From positions 15,914,478-15,978,477 of the forward strand of contig CM043961.1 of the NCBI GenBank assembly GCA_014529385.2: a stretch of DNA of 64,000 bases, written 5' to 3'. How positions within the stretch are numbered: position 1 is the first letter of the stretch; every line of letters begins with the position of its first letter. Positions 44,012-54,715 of the stretch are shown piece after piece. The DNA comes from Adiantum capillus-veneris. Lineage: Eukaryota > Streptophyta > Polypodiopsida > Polypodiales > Pteridaceae. The notes beneath the pieces are model-generated. The model searched no databases. It was not told the origin of the DNA and was given only the letters and a program-made list of their open reading frames with translations. The position numbers were made by a program, and so were the translations under genes.

Positions 44012-44533
44012 ACCTCCCACGTTAAGGCCAATGTGGCCGTGAGAGAAAAGAAAACCATACAAGACCTGTACAAGGCCATCACAAGTATGACCTTAGCCAA
44101 TGCCCACTGGCTCACTGAATCTGTGTACATCCAGCTCTAATTGTAGAGAAAGTATAGAGCGATCGACACCATACTCCTCACCAAAGCCGCACACATCTCG
44201 CAGGTATCTCACCATACGCTGCAAAGTCCCCCTATGCCCAAGGCCAATATCAGCCATTGCATGACTGCTCCACTGTAAATGCACCTAGCGCAAATACAAT
44301 CTCGGATCTCGAGATCAGTATTTCATACATGAGACTCCCGAATGGTGATGCAACCCTGGCAATCTCTACCAATCTGACCATCTCAGTCAAATCTGACTCA
44401 CAACTCTACTCATGGCAATCACCCTGACAGCTAAACTTTGATCCTTGGAATCCATCCTCGTCTCTATCGCATGTCACATGCGCACCAAGAGCATCGGTCT
44501 GTCCTGAACCCTATGTGGCAAGAGCAATACCTA

Positions 44534-44545
44534 GCTCTGATACCA
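44534..44545 (-). other. Miniature element primer-binding site
   Basis: TGGTATCAGAGC on the minus strand, two bases from the LTR. Confidence 0.9.
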
Positions 44546-44547
44546 GT

Positions 44548-44801
44548 TGAAGTGCGCGAGCGGGAGTGTGTGTGAGTGTGTGCAACAATGGAGAAGAGAG
44601 GAGAAGGCTAAAGTAAGAGCAGTAGACTTGGCCGCCATTAGAGATGGTGAGGTTCCAGTAATTCAGGTTGGAGACCTCGTGTTTGCAGGGGCTAAAACTC
44701 ACTAGCAATATGTGAGCCCCCTTATTCTCTTATGTACATAATGAATAAGTATACTGGGCGGGCGCCTGGCCTAACCGATCACATGGGGCTTTACCTCAAC
44801 A
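44548..44801 (-). repeat. Miniature element 5' LTR
   Basis: 254 bp in sense orientation, from TGTTGAGG to GCACTTCA. Confidence 0.75.
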
Positions 44802-46379
44802 ACAGGGTCACTAGATCTTGCCGAATTAGCTGCAGTCTCAGTGTTGATGTGTGTTCCTTTCTGCTGTATGTTTGTTCCCTATTCACTCTAAGAGTGGGGT
44901 GATATTCTCTTGGGATGTGTTCCAGACTGATGAAGATCAGTGCAGTTTCACTTTCAATTTTGATGAAGTTCCTTCAGATACAGTTTGCAGTTCATCATGA
45001 TTTATGGTGGTTGGTGTAGTTCTTTGGTTCTTCGTATCGGATAGTTGATTTCTCAGTAGCCTCGGTTTTCCGCATTCTTTGGACGTCCCGTAGTAGCTTA
45101 GATTCTGGCATGTGGTATGTGACTGGAGGTGCAGGTTTTCGACTCTTTCCTCGAGGGTGGAGCATTTGATAGTTGGGAAATGATCTGGATTTGAAATAGT
45201 TTATGCCTTTACCCCCCAGTTATGATGCATTCTCTTGGAGCGGTCAGTAGTAGTACCTTCTGCAGATGTTGGTTGTGCAACTTGTGACTCGGTTGAGTTG
45301 AGGAGATCCTTGTTAGCCGACAACACGTTAATTCCTGAGCGTCTTTCAGGGTTAGTGGTTGGATGGTGTAACGGCCATGTAATATTTGACCTTGGAGTTC
45401 TGTTACAAATATCCTTGTCCATGAAACCCTCTCTTTACAGTTGCAGATTGCTTACTCCAGCTTCCTAGTTTGTCTTCCTTTCCAGGAGTTGAGAGGGGGT
45501 GTTGAAGTTATGGCATCTCTCTAGATTCGTCCAATTGGTCCCAATTTCTCCCAAGGAAGATGTTAGGGAGTGAGGGCTGTTTTGTGGCTGTGCCCGGCCA
45601 GTGTGAGGTAGTTTTCTCATGTGGAGGCATTCGGTTGCATGCCCATATAGGCTCTTGCAGGCTAGGAGTATTTTTCCCCAGCCTTGGCACTCTTTTCCCA
45701 TGGCCCTACTGCGCATTGGTGCCCGTCTCCAACATTTTTCCCTATTTATGAGGTCGTGGCTGGTGGACAACGGGCCGACCAGCATGCTAGGGATTACTTA
45801 TGTTGTGCATAGGCAATAGGGAGAGTAGTTGTGCATAGGCCCTTGGGGTGCAGGTTGCCCGTAGGGGGCAGCCCTAGGTGGGTGACATGCGGTGGAGAGG
45901 TTATCTTGCTGGCATTTTGTTAAGCATTGCCCAGCGTTTTCCACATTCAGCTCTGGAATTTTTCATCCCCAGTAGTAGGGCAGCACTTCGATAGTTCATG
46001 AGCAACATGGGTTCTCTCCTTGAGTTTTTTGTCTGAGAGCATCCAGACAGCGACAATGTGATCATCTTGATGCAGAGCACCACATCCGAGGTGCAGGCAG
46101 TGGAGGAGATGCCCCATGCTCTCTAGATGGCACCATGCCACAAGGCATGTTCTTGTTCCTCCATATCAGTTCTCTTGCTAGTAGGAGATCCCACCAGAGC
46201 CTTGCTCTTTCAAGAGGCTAGGGCAGCCCATGTGGAGACCGTGTCAGTGGTCTTGTGTGCATGAGTAGATGGCTATAGCAGTCGCAGTTGTGTGTAGCTC
46301 AGGTCTATCAATTGGGGCATGTCAGGACCACCCTTGGTCACGTGTATGAGCAGTTGTTAGCAGCATGGAGAGCCTTTCC

Positions 46380-46414
<35 letters not shown>

Positions 46415-46654
46415 CTCAGGTGTCTTAGTCTCTTTCTACCTTAGTGATCTCTCTTCTCCACAGGTGCCTTGTTCATGTATGTGGCATTGCAAATGTTATA
46501 GATCGAATTCGAGGTGTCCACCAGATCGTGAGCCAGTTCCGTTGCTTCCTTCGACAGGTTCTGATCTTTCATGCACCTCGAAAACCTGCAAGCTAGCACA
46601 TGCGGCTTCTTCATGGCAAGTATTGTTAGAGTCACTCTGTTGCTTCACATAGGG
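44802..46654. other. Spacer with a dispersed repeat
   Basis: No gene recognised. 45560-45780 resembles 39850-40100 (shared GAGCTGTTTTGTGGCTGTGCC-like stretch). A short (CT)n tract lies at 46384-46410. Confidence 0.4.
46384..46410. repeat. (CT)n microsatellite
   Basis: About 27 bp of CT. Confidence 0.9.
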
Positions 46655-47210
46655 TAATGGCATGCTTGTATGGCTAGTGTACTCCGGTCATTCACCACGA
46701 GCATTAGCATTTAGGCTGCGTCTGGTCCGGGCTGGACCATCTTGGCCAGCCGGACATTCTTTTGTCTAGTGCCCAATCTAGGGGCTATTTTCTTGTGTGC
46801 TTTGTTTGTCCAGTTGGGTGTCGTGGGGCTATTGGGGTTGGCCGACTGGGACATAGGTCCTATGTAAGCAGCCCCTCTCTGGTAGTGGTCGGCTGAGGCT
46901 GGTATTAGGACACACACAACATGACCAAGCCAAGGTTGGGTTATGGCATGCTTGTATGGCAAGTGTACTCCGGGCATTACACCACTAGCATTAGAATATG
47001 TAGGCTGCATCTGGTCGGGGCTGGACCATCTTGGCCAGCAGAACATTCTTTTGTCTAGTGCCCACTTTAGGGGCTATTTTCTTGGGTGCTTTGTTTGTCC
47101 AGTTTGGTGTCGTGGGGCTCTTATTGGGAATGGCCGACTGGGACGTAGGGTCCTATATAAGCAGCCCCTCCCCTCACTAGAACATACACGACATGACCAA
47201 GCCAAGGTGG
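46655..47210 (+). repeat. 286-bp tandem duplication with TATA-like boxes
   Basis: Two adjacent related units (46655 and about 46941) run from ATGGCATGCTTGTATGGC to ATGACCAAGCCAAGG. Each has a promoter-like segment near its end (CCTATGTAAGCAGCCCC in unit 1, CCTATATAAGCAGCCCC in unit 2). They resemble LTR halves, but no element surrounds them. Confidence 0.75.
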
Positions 47211-47467
47211 TGCCTTTTCATTCGTCCAAGAAAAGAGTATTTCAGGCTGAAGGCCTTGTCAGATGGCTGGCCTCACAAGTTCAACCAACTTTCCAAGGCG
47301 ATGGCCATCTTCCAAAGTTGACCCGCGAAGATGTGCCATTGGTGTTGAACTTTGATGGCCGGCATGAAAGGTTGAGACCCACGAAGATGGCCATTGGCTG
47401 TTGGTTGTGAGAAATGGGCATCTTTTTATATTATGTAACCCACTGTGATAGGAACACATGCGCCTGC
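47211..47467. other. Spacer before E3
   Basis: No feature recognised. Confidence 0.4.
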
Positions 47468-47994
47468 TGTAACAGACTTGGACACTCCAAGTCAAGAATC
47501 AACCGTGATAGCACCAAATAACCACTTCAAAACAATTCACAGATCACAATAGATTTGCACTGGCCCGGCGGAGTTCCGTGCCTAGAGATATTGGCCCCAA
47601 AGACTGGCGCCCCTTTCGGTATTTCTTTTTATATTAATCAGATCAAAGTACAAGAGAGTGGCTAGGGTTTCACTCTGAGACTCTACGTCCAGATGCTCTG
47701 AGAAGTGAGGCCCTTAAAGGTTACAAGGGATGCCCAAAAGCAGAGCCCCAAAAGCTTTTAGAATAAAAAGCATCAGTTCTCTCTCTCTCTCTCTCTCTCT
47801 TAGAAAGTCTTTTCTCTTTTTTTATTAAAAAAAAGCAAAATTCGCGTCGCTCATCATTTTCCCAAAATTTTTTTTCCAGCCTCCGCGATTTCCGGAAATT
47901 AGGGTTTCTGGCAGAAATTAGGGTTTGCAGGAATTTTAGGGTTTCTGGCAGAAATTAGGGTTTCTGCTGTCCGCCACGTCATCACTTTGTGACA
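47468..47994 (-). repeat. E3 3' LTR
   Basis: TGTAACAG...TTTGTGACA on the plus strand. It contains four TTAGGGTTT motifs (47899-47963), a CT tract (47778-47800) and the 36-bp block shared with the E4 and E5 LTRs (47593-47628). Confidence 0.85.
47593..47628 (-). promoter_or_regulatory. Conserved 36-bp LTR block (E3)
   Basis: Nearly identical to 55205-55240 (plus), 56366-56401 and 63195-63230 (minus). In sense orientation it begins AAAGAAATACCG, contains GGGGCGCC and ends TTTGGGGCC. It lies about 125-140 bp from the LTR end in all cases, just after an A/T-rich TATA-like sequence. The role is unknown. Confidence 0.7.
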
Positions 47995-48580
47995 TACCCC
48001 CCTCTTGAAAGCATTGTAATCGACCGCGATTACGCCTGCAAAACCGACAAAAGCCATAAACCGTCTTAGCAGACACTGACTTTTAGTACCTACGTACTAG
48101 GAACACACATCTAGCACATGTACAAAATCGACAGTCACATCACACGACATCACCAGACATCACATGACATTCAACATTCATTCGGATCTTAGACCATGAT
48201 TTATCAGCAATGTAGCTAGCAATCACATCTAGGTCCAATCGGGACCTCATCGATGTCCGATTGACTAACCCCTATTGCAACCATGTCTATTGGAGATCAA
48301 TCAGACCAAAATGCTGCAGTCATTTCGGCTATCAGTTCCTGCACTCACAAGAAGTCAAGAACAAATCAGTATCATTATTAGGAATTCCATTTCATAAAGT
48401 CATCCCGCAGAATACTGTCAGCTCTTAGTATCCCTGAAGCTCAAAGAGACATCAGTGACTTTAGTATCAAAATCAAGGCATCTGTTGACAAAGGAGCGGA
48501 GTAACTCCCCTCTTGTGCATCCAAGTGCACCAGATCTTCGGCCAAGCTGAGTTTCTGGGTTCCGTTTGGAGTAGACTATG
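47995..48580 (-). other. E3 polypurine tract and 3' untranslated segment
   Basis: The purine tract lies at 47995-48006 (sense AAGAGGGGGGTA). The rest is noncoding. Confidence 0.6.
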
Positions 48581-49450
48581 CTAAACCAAAACATCGAGGT
48601 AAAGTTTCACAATCCGAGGAGTATCTGCTAAGTCCTTCTCCTCCATCCACTTCGCATCAAATGTAGGAAATTTCTTGAACCAAACCAAGAACCGCCTTCG
48701 GACTTTACCTTTCTTCGTATCATTATGTGCCAAAATCTGTTCAGGAACAAGGATCTCCTCGTTTTCTTCCACTGCGGGTTGCTCATCAGGCTCCCCATCA
48801 TCACCTTAACAGGGTTCAAGAGACTCACATGCAATGCATTGTGAATCCTCCAAGTATCTAGCAGTTTCAATCGGAAGGAGACATCATTTATCTTTTCAGT
48901 AATCTGGAAAGGTCCGTAGTATCACATACTAAGCTTTGGAAAAAGCCTCTCCTTTCCCTTTTTCTTTCTTAGGCGTGCCTTCTCAAAAGTAAGAGCACCC
49001 AATTATCCTCCTTCAATTTCAAGTCGCGACGATGGCGATCCGTTGCCTTTTTCTGTCGTTCTTGAGACTTCTGCAAAGTCTCGCGAACCTTGGCAAAAGC
49101 CGTATCCAAATCTCGCGAATATTCATCCGCTTCCAATATCTAATCTTTCGTGCTCAGGAAGGATGGAACCTTCGCAGCACTTTCAACAATCTTACATGGC
49201 GTCTTCCCCGTCGAAGAGTGTATCGTGTTACTGTAGGCAAATTCCACCAAAGATAGGTTCTTTTCCCATTGAGTCTTCTGATCCGAGATACAAGACTTCA
49301 ATAAATCTAAAATCATTGAATTGGCAATCTCAAATTGCCCGTCAGTTTGCAAGTGGAACGATGACGAGAACTGCAACTGCGTGCCAATGTTCTCCCAAAT
49401 TGCCTTTCAAAACAAACTCATAAATTTGGGGTCTCTGTCGGAGACAATCG
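48581..49450 (-). pseudogene. E3 integrase C-terminal region and chromodomain-like tail
   Basis: The frame 48581-48772 ends Pol with EILVPEQILAHND and RRRFLVWFKKFPTFDAKWM, close to the chromodomain-like tails of G6 and E4. The frame 48628-48870 starts with WRIHNALHVSLLNP. The frame 49140-49376 has the integrase Glu segment (QTDGQFEIANSMILDLLK), with the Glu intact, and AYSNTIHSSTGKTP. These frames are not in register with each other. Confidence 0.7.
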
Positions 49451-50130
49451 TTTCAGACGTGCCATGTAATCGGAAAATCATCGTGATCATTCTGTGTTCT
49501 TGGGAGATCAAAAATGAAATCCATTGCAATACTTTCCCAGGGGTGGGTGGGTATGGGTAAAGGCTGTAACAATCCCTGTGCCTTATGCCTGTCAAACTTG
49601 ACCTTCTGGCATACCAAGCAACTGCGCACAAACTCTTCCACATCCTTTTTGAGTCTCGGCCCTAAGAAGTATCTCTCTACCCCCTTCATGGTGGTAGCAA
49701 TGCCGCGGTGACCCGTAAAAGGTGGACAGTGGCATTCAGTCATAACCTTATCCCTCAACGATTGTGTAACGCACAACATAGTCTTTTTCATCAAGTAGCC
49801 TCCCCGAAGGGAGTATCCAGCTACTGTCTCCCCATCCCGTATCTGTGTGAAAATATCTGCAAAATCTGTATCTGTGGCATACTGATCGACCATATCCTCG
49901 AAGCTCCTATGATGTATCGCGGAAACAGCCAGAACCAACGTTTCCGAGACAAAGCATCTGCCACCACATTCTTCTGTCCCTGCACATGGACAATCTTGAA
50001 GTGAAACTGTGACAAGATGTTCGCCCACCGCATCTGCTTTTCCGAAAGCTGCTTTTGTGACAAGAAGTAGCGCCAACTCTGATGGTCTGTAAAGACAGTG
50101 AAATCCGCTCCGAGTAGGTAATGCCGCCAC
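49407..50130 (-). pseudogene. E3 integrase zinc region and part of the core
   Basis: The frame 49453-50130 carries GHRGIATTMKGVERYF and CLVCQKVKFDRHK (zinc-binding) and IAMDFIFDLPRTQND with the first Asp. It then runs into HDDFPITWH. The second Asp (TIVSDRDPKF) follows in another frame (49407-49643). About 45 residues between the two Asp positions are missing compared with E4. Confidence 0.7.
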
Positions 50131-51119
50131 TGAGTAAGAGCATGGATAACCACCAAAAGCTCTTTCTCATAAATATGTGCTGTCATCTCCGGCCTAGAGA
50201 ACATACGGCTCTCGTAAGCTATGACATGACCTTCTTGCATCAAGACCGCACCCAGACTACAACCACAAGCATCACAATATACTTCAAATGACTTCTGCAA
50301 GTCCGGCAAAGTCAAAATAGGTCCCGTAGTCAATTTCTCTTTCAGTGTCTGAAAGGCAGTCACCTCTGTGGGTCCCCACGAGAAAGGTACTCCTTTCTGT
50401 GTCAAGGTATGCAAAGGGGAAGCAACCTCTGCAAACTTTCGTATGAACCGCCTGTAGTACGAACACAGTCCCAAGAAGCTTCTAACTTCATGGACATTCC
50501 TCAAATCGGGCCAATCACGGATAGCCTCTATCTTGGCTGGGTCCATTTGCACTCCTGCTGCTAACACAATGTGTCCCAAAAAGTGTATCTCTGGTAGGAA
50601 AAATTCACTTTTCTTTGCATTAATCACTAACGTGTGATCTCGTAATGCCTGAAAGACTTGAAGAAGACGATCTCTGTGTTCTGCCTCATTCTTGGAGAAA
50701 ACAATGATGTACTCTCGAAAAATCCTGTCCATCATCCAGTTAAATGTCGCAGGAGCATTGGTTAAGCCAAAAGGCATCACCAAAAACTCAAATAACCCAA
50801 AAGTCATCCGAATAGTTGTCTTGTAGACATCCCCTGGCGCTATCCTGATATGATGATATCCACTCTTCAAGTCAATCCTGCTAAAGCACGAGGATCCCTG
50901 TAACCTGTCGAGTATATCATCGATCCTAGGAGTCGGAAATCTGTTCTTGATGGTGATTTCGTTGAGCGTGCTATAATCGATGCACATTCTCCAAGATCCG
51001 TCTTTCTTCAAAACCAACAACATTGGAGAGCAATACGGTGAAGTACTAGGCTGGACAAGACCCTTTTCCAAGAGGTCTTTCATTGGGTTCATAATCTTTT
51101 CATTCTGTACTCGGCTCAC
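49821..51119 (-). pseudogene. E3 RT and RNase H, active site deleted
   Basis: 432 codons without a stop. RT begins LVQPSTSPYCSPMLLVLKK and shows FSRIDLKSGYHHIRI and FGLTNAPATFN. After MMDRIFR it continues EYIIVFSK, whereas E4 has 13 residues containing the catalytic loop at this place. About 10 residues (30 bp, near 50713) are lost in frame, taking both catalytic Asp residues. RNase H follows (VYCDACGCSLGAVLMQ, FTDHQSWRYF) and looks intact. Confidence 0.8.
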
Positions 51120-52332
51120 ACGGTAAGGTGGCCGATTCGGTGGCGTGCTTCCAGGTATCAGATCAATTGTTTGATCTTCAGGCCCTCTGAAAAGTAATCG
51201 GCATGAGTGTGGAGAAAAATCTTGGCGTTCTTTTGATCAGGTCAAAACATATTCAACCTTTCTCCATCGTTCAGTTCTCTTCCAAAAGAATGAGTAAGAA
51301 ACTGAAGTTCATCAAGTACAATCTCTAAGCCCTTCATTTATCAAAGTCGCTTTCTCGGCCCGGCAGTCAACCACGGCGTAGTTCTTGTGGTACCAAGGGA
51401 TCCTGAGTAGAACGTCACTCGCGTGCCCTGAACACCCTTGTCATTGCAAACAAAGTTTGCCAATGCTCGGTGTAATGGCAATATCCCATCCGGGTGCCAG
51501 TCGAACTATCTCTGCCTGTGGCGTCAGTCTATCGGGCGTAATTCCAAATCGAGCCGCCAATTCCAAGTGAAAAGAAGTTGGCCTTGGCTCCTTCAAAAGA
51601 GCGTCCTGATCCTTCACTTTGCCCCAAAAGCGGCAAAGTTTGTACTTTCATCATTAGATTCGGTGCAGGTCCCACGCCATGTGGTACCAGTTCTGCTTTT
51701 CTATCTGCCTTTTCTGCCACATTCCTCAGCTGCTCTCGAACTCTCAGGCCTGTCGTCGTTCTTATCATTCTGTTCTTTCTGTGCCTTTTTAGAGCACTTC
51801 GCGGAGATATGTCCATGTTCCCCGCATCCAAAGCACTTCCCCTCTCTGATGAAGCGAGCTCTCTCCTCGGGAGTAAGCTTGGGTCGTGCATCATTTTTCT
51901 CTGGGTTGTTCTTTTTCTTTCTACTTCATTCCCAGAAGTCTGTTCGGCTCGTTGTGTCATGGCCTCATCTGTGGGGTAGGTCAGACTGCCAGAGTGAATG
52001 GCAAAGCCCCGCTTCGCATGACTCATCAACTCCTGAATAGAAGCTGACTTCTGTTCCAAGCAGTGATCTCGGATCTCTGTAGGTAGACCCAAGATAAACC
52101 GCTCAATCTGTTCTCTGAACGAGATGATCTTGAATGAAGAGACGGGTAGAAAAGAGCTCCAGAATCTTTCACAATAAGCATTGATTGTATCTTTCTTGGT
52201 CATCCGAAGATGGTTCCAAGCAGCTCGTATATCTCGTTCATATTCTTGCGTCAACCAAGAAGAAATAAAAAGCTTCTTAAATTTCAGCCATTTAACTGGG
52301 GCACTCTTGTTAAGAGAAGCGTGGACCACCAA
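51120..52332 (-). pseudogene. E3 Gag C-terminus and protease, frameshifted
   Basis: The frame 51529-52332 holds the second half of the Gag domain (WNHLRMTKKDTINAYCERFW, FREQIERFILGLPTEIRDH). A CCHC knuckle (CFGCGEHGHISAKC) lies near 51800-51845 in a different frame. 51120-51528 is decayed protease sequence with no clear active site. Confidence 0.6.
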
Positions 52333-53264
52333 GTACGAGCATTCCCCTTAAGGTAAGAGGTAGCTCTCCGAATCTTGGAGTCCTCTGAATAGCGTCCTCC
52401 CGCGAGAGCGACGTCAAAGTGTTGTATGAAAGACAAAGCCTTCGAAGCATCTGAGTATCCTGAAAAAGTATCAAACTTGATCGAGTGGCCACCTTCCTTA
52501 AACTCTCGGACTTTCTTGCTTTTATCTTCGAGAAAGTCATACTGGTTGGCTTTGTAAAAATTCTTCTTGTTCGCATAAAAGTTTCGGTCATCGGAATCTG
52601 AGCTGTCTGTAGACGAGTCCTCAGTAGAACTATCAGTCTCTGGGCGAGATGTAGCCTTCTTTGCCTTTTTCTTGCCCTTTCCGAAGCTTTGTTTCTTGCT
52701 TCGCTTTTTGCTTTTCCTGTCTTCTTCGCTTGAGTTTGAAGAGCTAGAAGAATTGTCAGAAGAAGAAGAAGAAGAACTGGGTAGGTCTTCAAACTTGACG
52801 CGCTTCTTCAGTTTCTTTGCCTTGTCAAATGTCGACCGACGACCCAAATATCCCGGGAAGTCAATGCCTTTCTTCTGCTTTTTGCCATGCTTTTTGTCCT
52901 TCTTTTGCACGTCGAAAAGTTGAGCAATCCGTGCATCAATCACGTTCTCCAGTTCCTTCTCCGTATATTTCTTGGAGACAGAAGGTTTCTTGAGAGTGGG
53001 TTTCGGGAGTGGTGTTGTGGTTCTTTGCCACTCCATCTGTACCTCTTCCAAAGAGGTCTGGTTCATATATTTTGCCATCTTCGGGTCCTTGGCAAAATTG
53101 AGCATCATCTTTGTTGCATCGCCAATCAATTGACGACGCTCCATCTCTCTTTGTTTCGCCTGAGTAGGCCGAGGCGGGCCATACTCTCTGTCTGAATCTT
53201 CGTTGTGATCCCAGCCCGCATCTCCAGATGCAGAGGGAATCGACTGATCATTGCCTGAAGCCAT
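52284..53264 (-). pseudogene. E3 Gag N-terminal part
   Basis: The most likely start is the ATG at 53264 (MASGNDQS), 60 bases after the primer site. The longer upstream frame only reads through the primer site. The protein is Lys/Ser-rich with acidic serine blocks (about residues 165-250), then begins the Gag domain (HSIKFDTFSGYSDASKALSF, ARTWWSTLL). It shifts frame at about 52310-52330. Confidence 0.75.
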
Positions 53265-53323
53265 AGGTGCCGCGGAAAAAAAAATTCGGGGATCGGATTT
53301 CCCGTAGAAGAGAAATCGGCCGT

Positions 53324-53335
53324 GCTCTGATACCA
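53324..53335 (-). other. E3 primer-binding site
   Basis: TGGTATCAGAGC on the minus strand, one base from the truncated LTR. Confidence 0.95.
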
Positions 53336-53336
53336 C

Positions 53337-53392
53337 TGTAACAGACTTGGACACTCCAAGTCAAGAATCAACCGTGACAGCACCAAAATTTT
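53337..53392 (-). repeat. E3 5' LTR, truncated to about 56 bp
   Basis: The first 56 plus-strand bases match 47468-47523 with one difference. After CACCAAA the match ends. Confidence 0.85.
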
Positions 53393-54715
53393 TTTTCTGT
53401 TTTCATGCTTCCGATGCATGTGCACATGAGATCTACCCTATCTTGGACCTATGGAACACCCCAGTACATGTCAGGAGGAGCGGACAGGCAATTCGATTTT
53501 TGTTGGACATCATCATTTTCAGACCTCTTAGGCGTATTTGTGGGTAGACACCAAGCTCAAAGTTTGCCACCTTGCCTCTCCTATGGTTACCCACTGATAG
53601 GACACCATCCAGTATGGGAACAACGGCTTCTTAGAGAAGACACCATCCTTCACTGCTGATGGAAAGAGACTTACCACCATTGGATCTTACTACTTAGTAC
53701 GCTAGGTACATTGCATATGGAGGAGATTTCTCTCGACCTTGATCTACAGACTGGAGAACTTCAGGTCTTGGAATTGCTTGGGGAGTATATCCACGAGATG
53801 TGAGGGATCATAATTGTTTCGATTGCATACGGAGCTGCTTTGAGCAAAGCTTGATCGGTTGTATAGTTGCAATTTTACTCTCCCCTACTCACCCACGAGT
53901 AGGGCTTGACTAGCTGTACAATTGTGTACACTCACCCTCTGTAACCTTACCACTTGCACATCCCTTGACGTCGGTAGCTATGCTCTCCCAGCTCGGCAAG
54001 AGGATAGGAGGCCGGAGAGATAGGCATGACTTCTCAAACATGTTGTCTAGCCACCCATCTTCTACAGCCCAGACACCTTTGGTTTGGCAATTTCTTAAGG
54101 GATGACAACAACAAAGACTGCTCAGTCTTGCTTGGAGTACACTCTATCTATTAACAGGACACCATCCTGTGGTAGTCTGTGCAGTTTAGTAGTGACTGTT
54201 GTAGCACACGGTAGAGAGATTGCTGTGCACACTCCATAGTCTAAGCTTCATGGATTTTTTGTGGATTAGCTGCTTGGCCACTGTTAGGTGCAACGGATGG
54301 GTTTAAGGATTTTAACTTAGAACTAGTACTTCGTACAAACACAAGCTTCCTTTGAATCACTTGAGAGAAGCTGAACACAATGAAAAAGAGAGGCAGAGAG
54401 AGAGAAGAGAGATGACACCGCATATCAGGTCCCAATCACCCTCAAGGGCTCCCTTGCTCTGTTGTCAAAGCAAGTACTTGCTTTAGATTACTTGCACAAA
54501 TGTTGATACAATGGCTATATGCTGAATGTTGAGTGCTTCATGCCGATGATTGCAAAAATGCTGGGTCCTGATGCTAATGCAAAAATGCAAGGTGTTGAAT
54601 GCTGGTACTGTGGATGCTGATGTTGAGGCTGAAAATGTTGATGGTAGATGGCTGAAAACGCTGCTGGTAGATGGCTGAAAATGCTTATGCTTGATGGTTA
54701 GGTACTACGGGTAAT
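53393..54715. other. Spacer between E3 and E5
   Basis: No gene recognised. 54500-54705 is a degenerate field of short GCTGA/ATGC-type repeats, with two 16-bp copies of GGTAGATGGCTGAAAA at 54643 and 54666. Confidence 0.45.

Larger units (their letters stand above)
43881..44801 (-). mobile_element. Miniature, non-autonomous copia-type LTR element
   Basis: Read on the minus strand, a 254-bp LTR (44548-44801) is followed by a Met-tRNA primer site (44534-44545). Next come about 520 bp without a protein domain, a polypurine tract (44012-44023, ACGTGGGAGGT) and a second LTR cut off after 131 bp (43881-44011). LTR start (TGTTGGG), LTR end (CTTCA), the two-base spacer and the polypurine tract all match C1. 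This fits a TRIM-type element mobilised by a C1-like copia. The truncated left end shows a later deletion. Confidence 0.75.
47468..53392 (-). mobile_element. E3: Ty3/gypsy (chromovirus-type) element
   Basis: The minus-strand element has a 527-bp LTR on the left (47468-47994), a polypurine tract, Pol and Gag pieces, a Met-tRNA primer site at 53324-53335 and the first 56 bp of the right LTR (53337-53392). Beyond that the sequence is unrelated, so most of the 5' LTR is missing. Several frameshifts and two internal Pol deletions make it defective. Confidence 0.85.

Noticed and set aside
52672-52923. Plus-strand frames opposite the E3 and G6 Gag serine-rich regions (also 34044-34433)
   Set aside because: They are antisense shadows of low-complexity Gag sequence.
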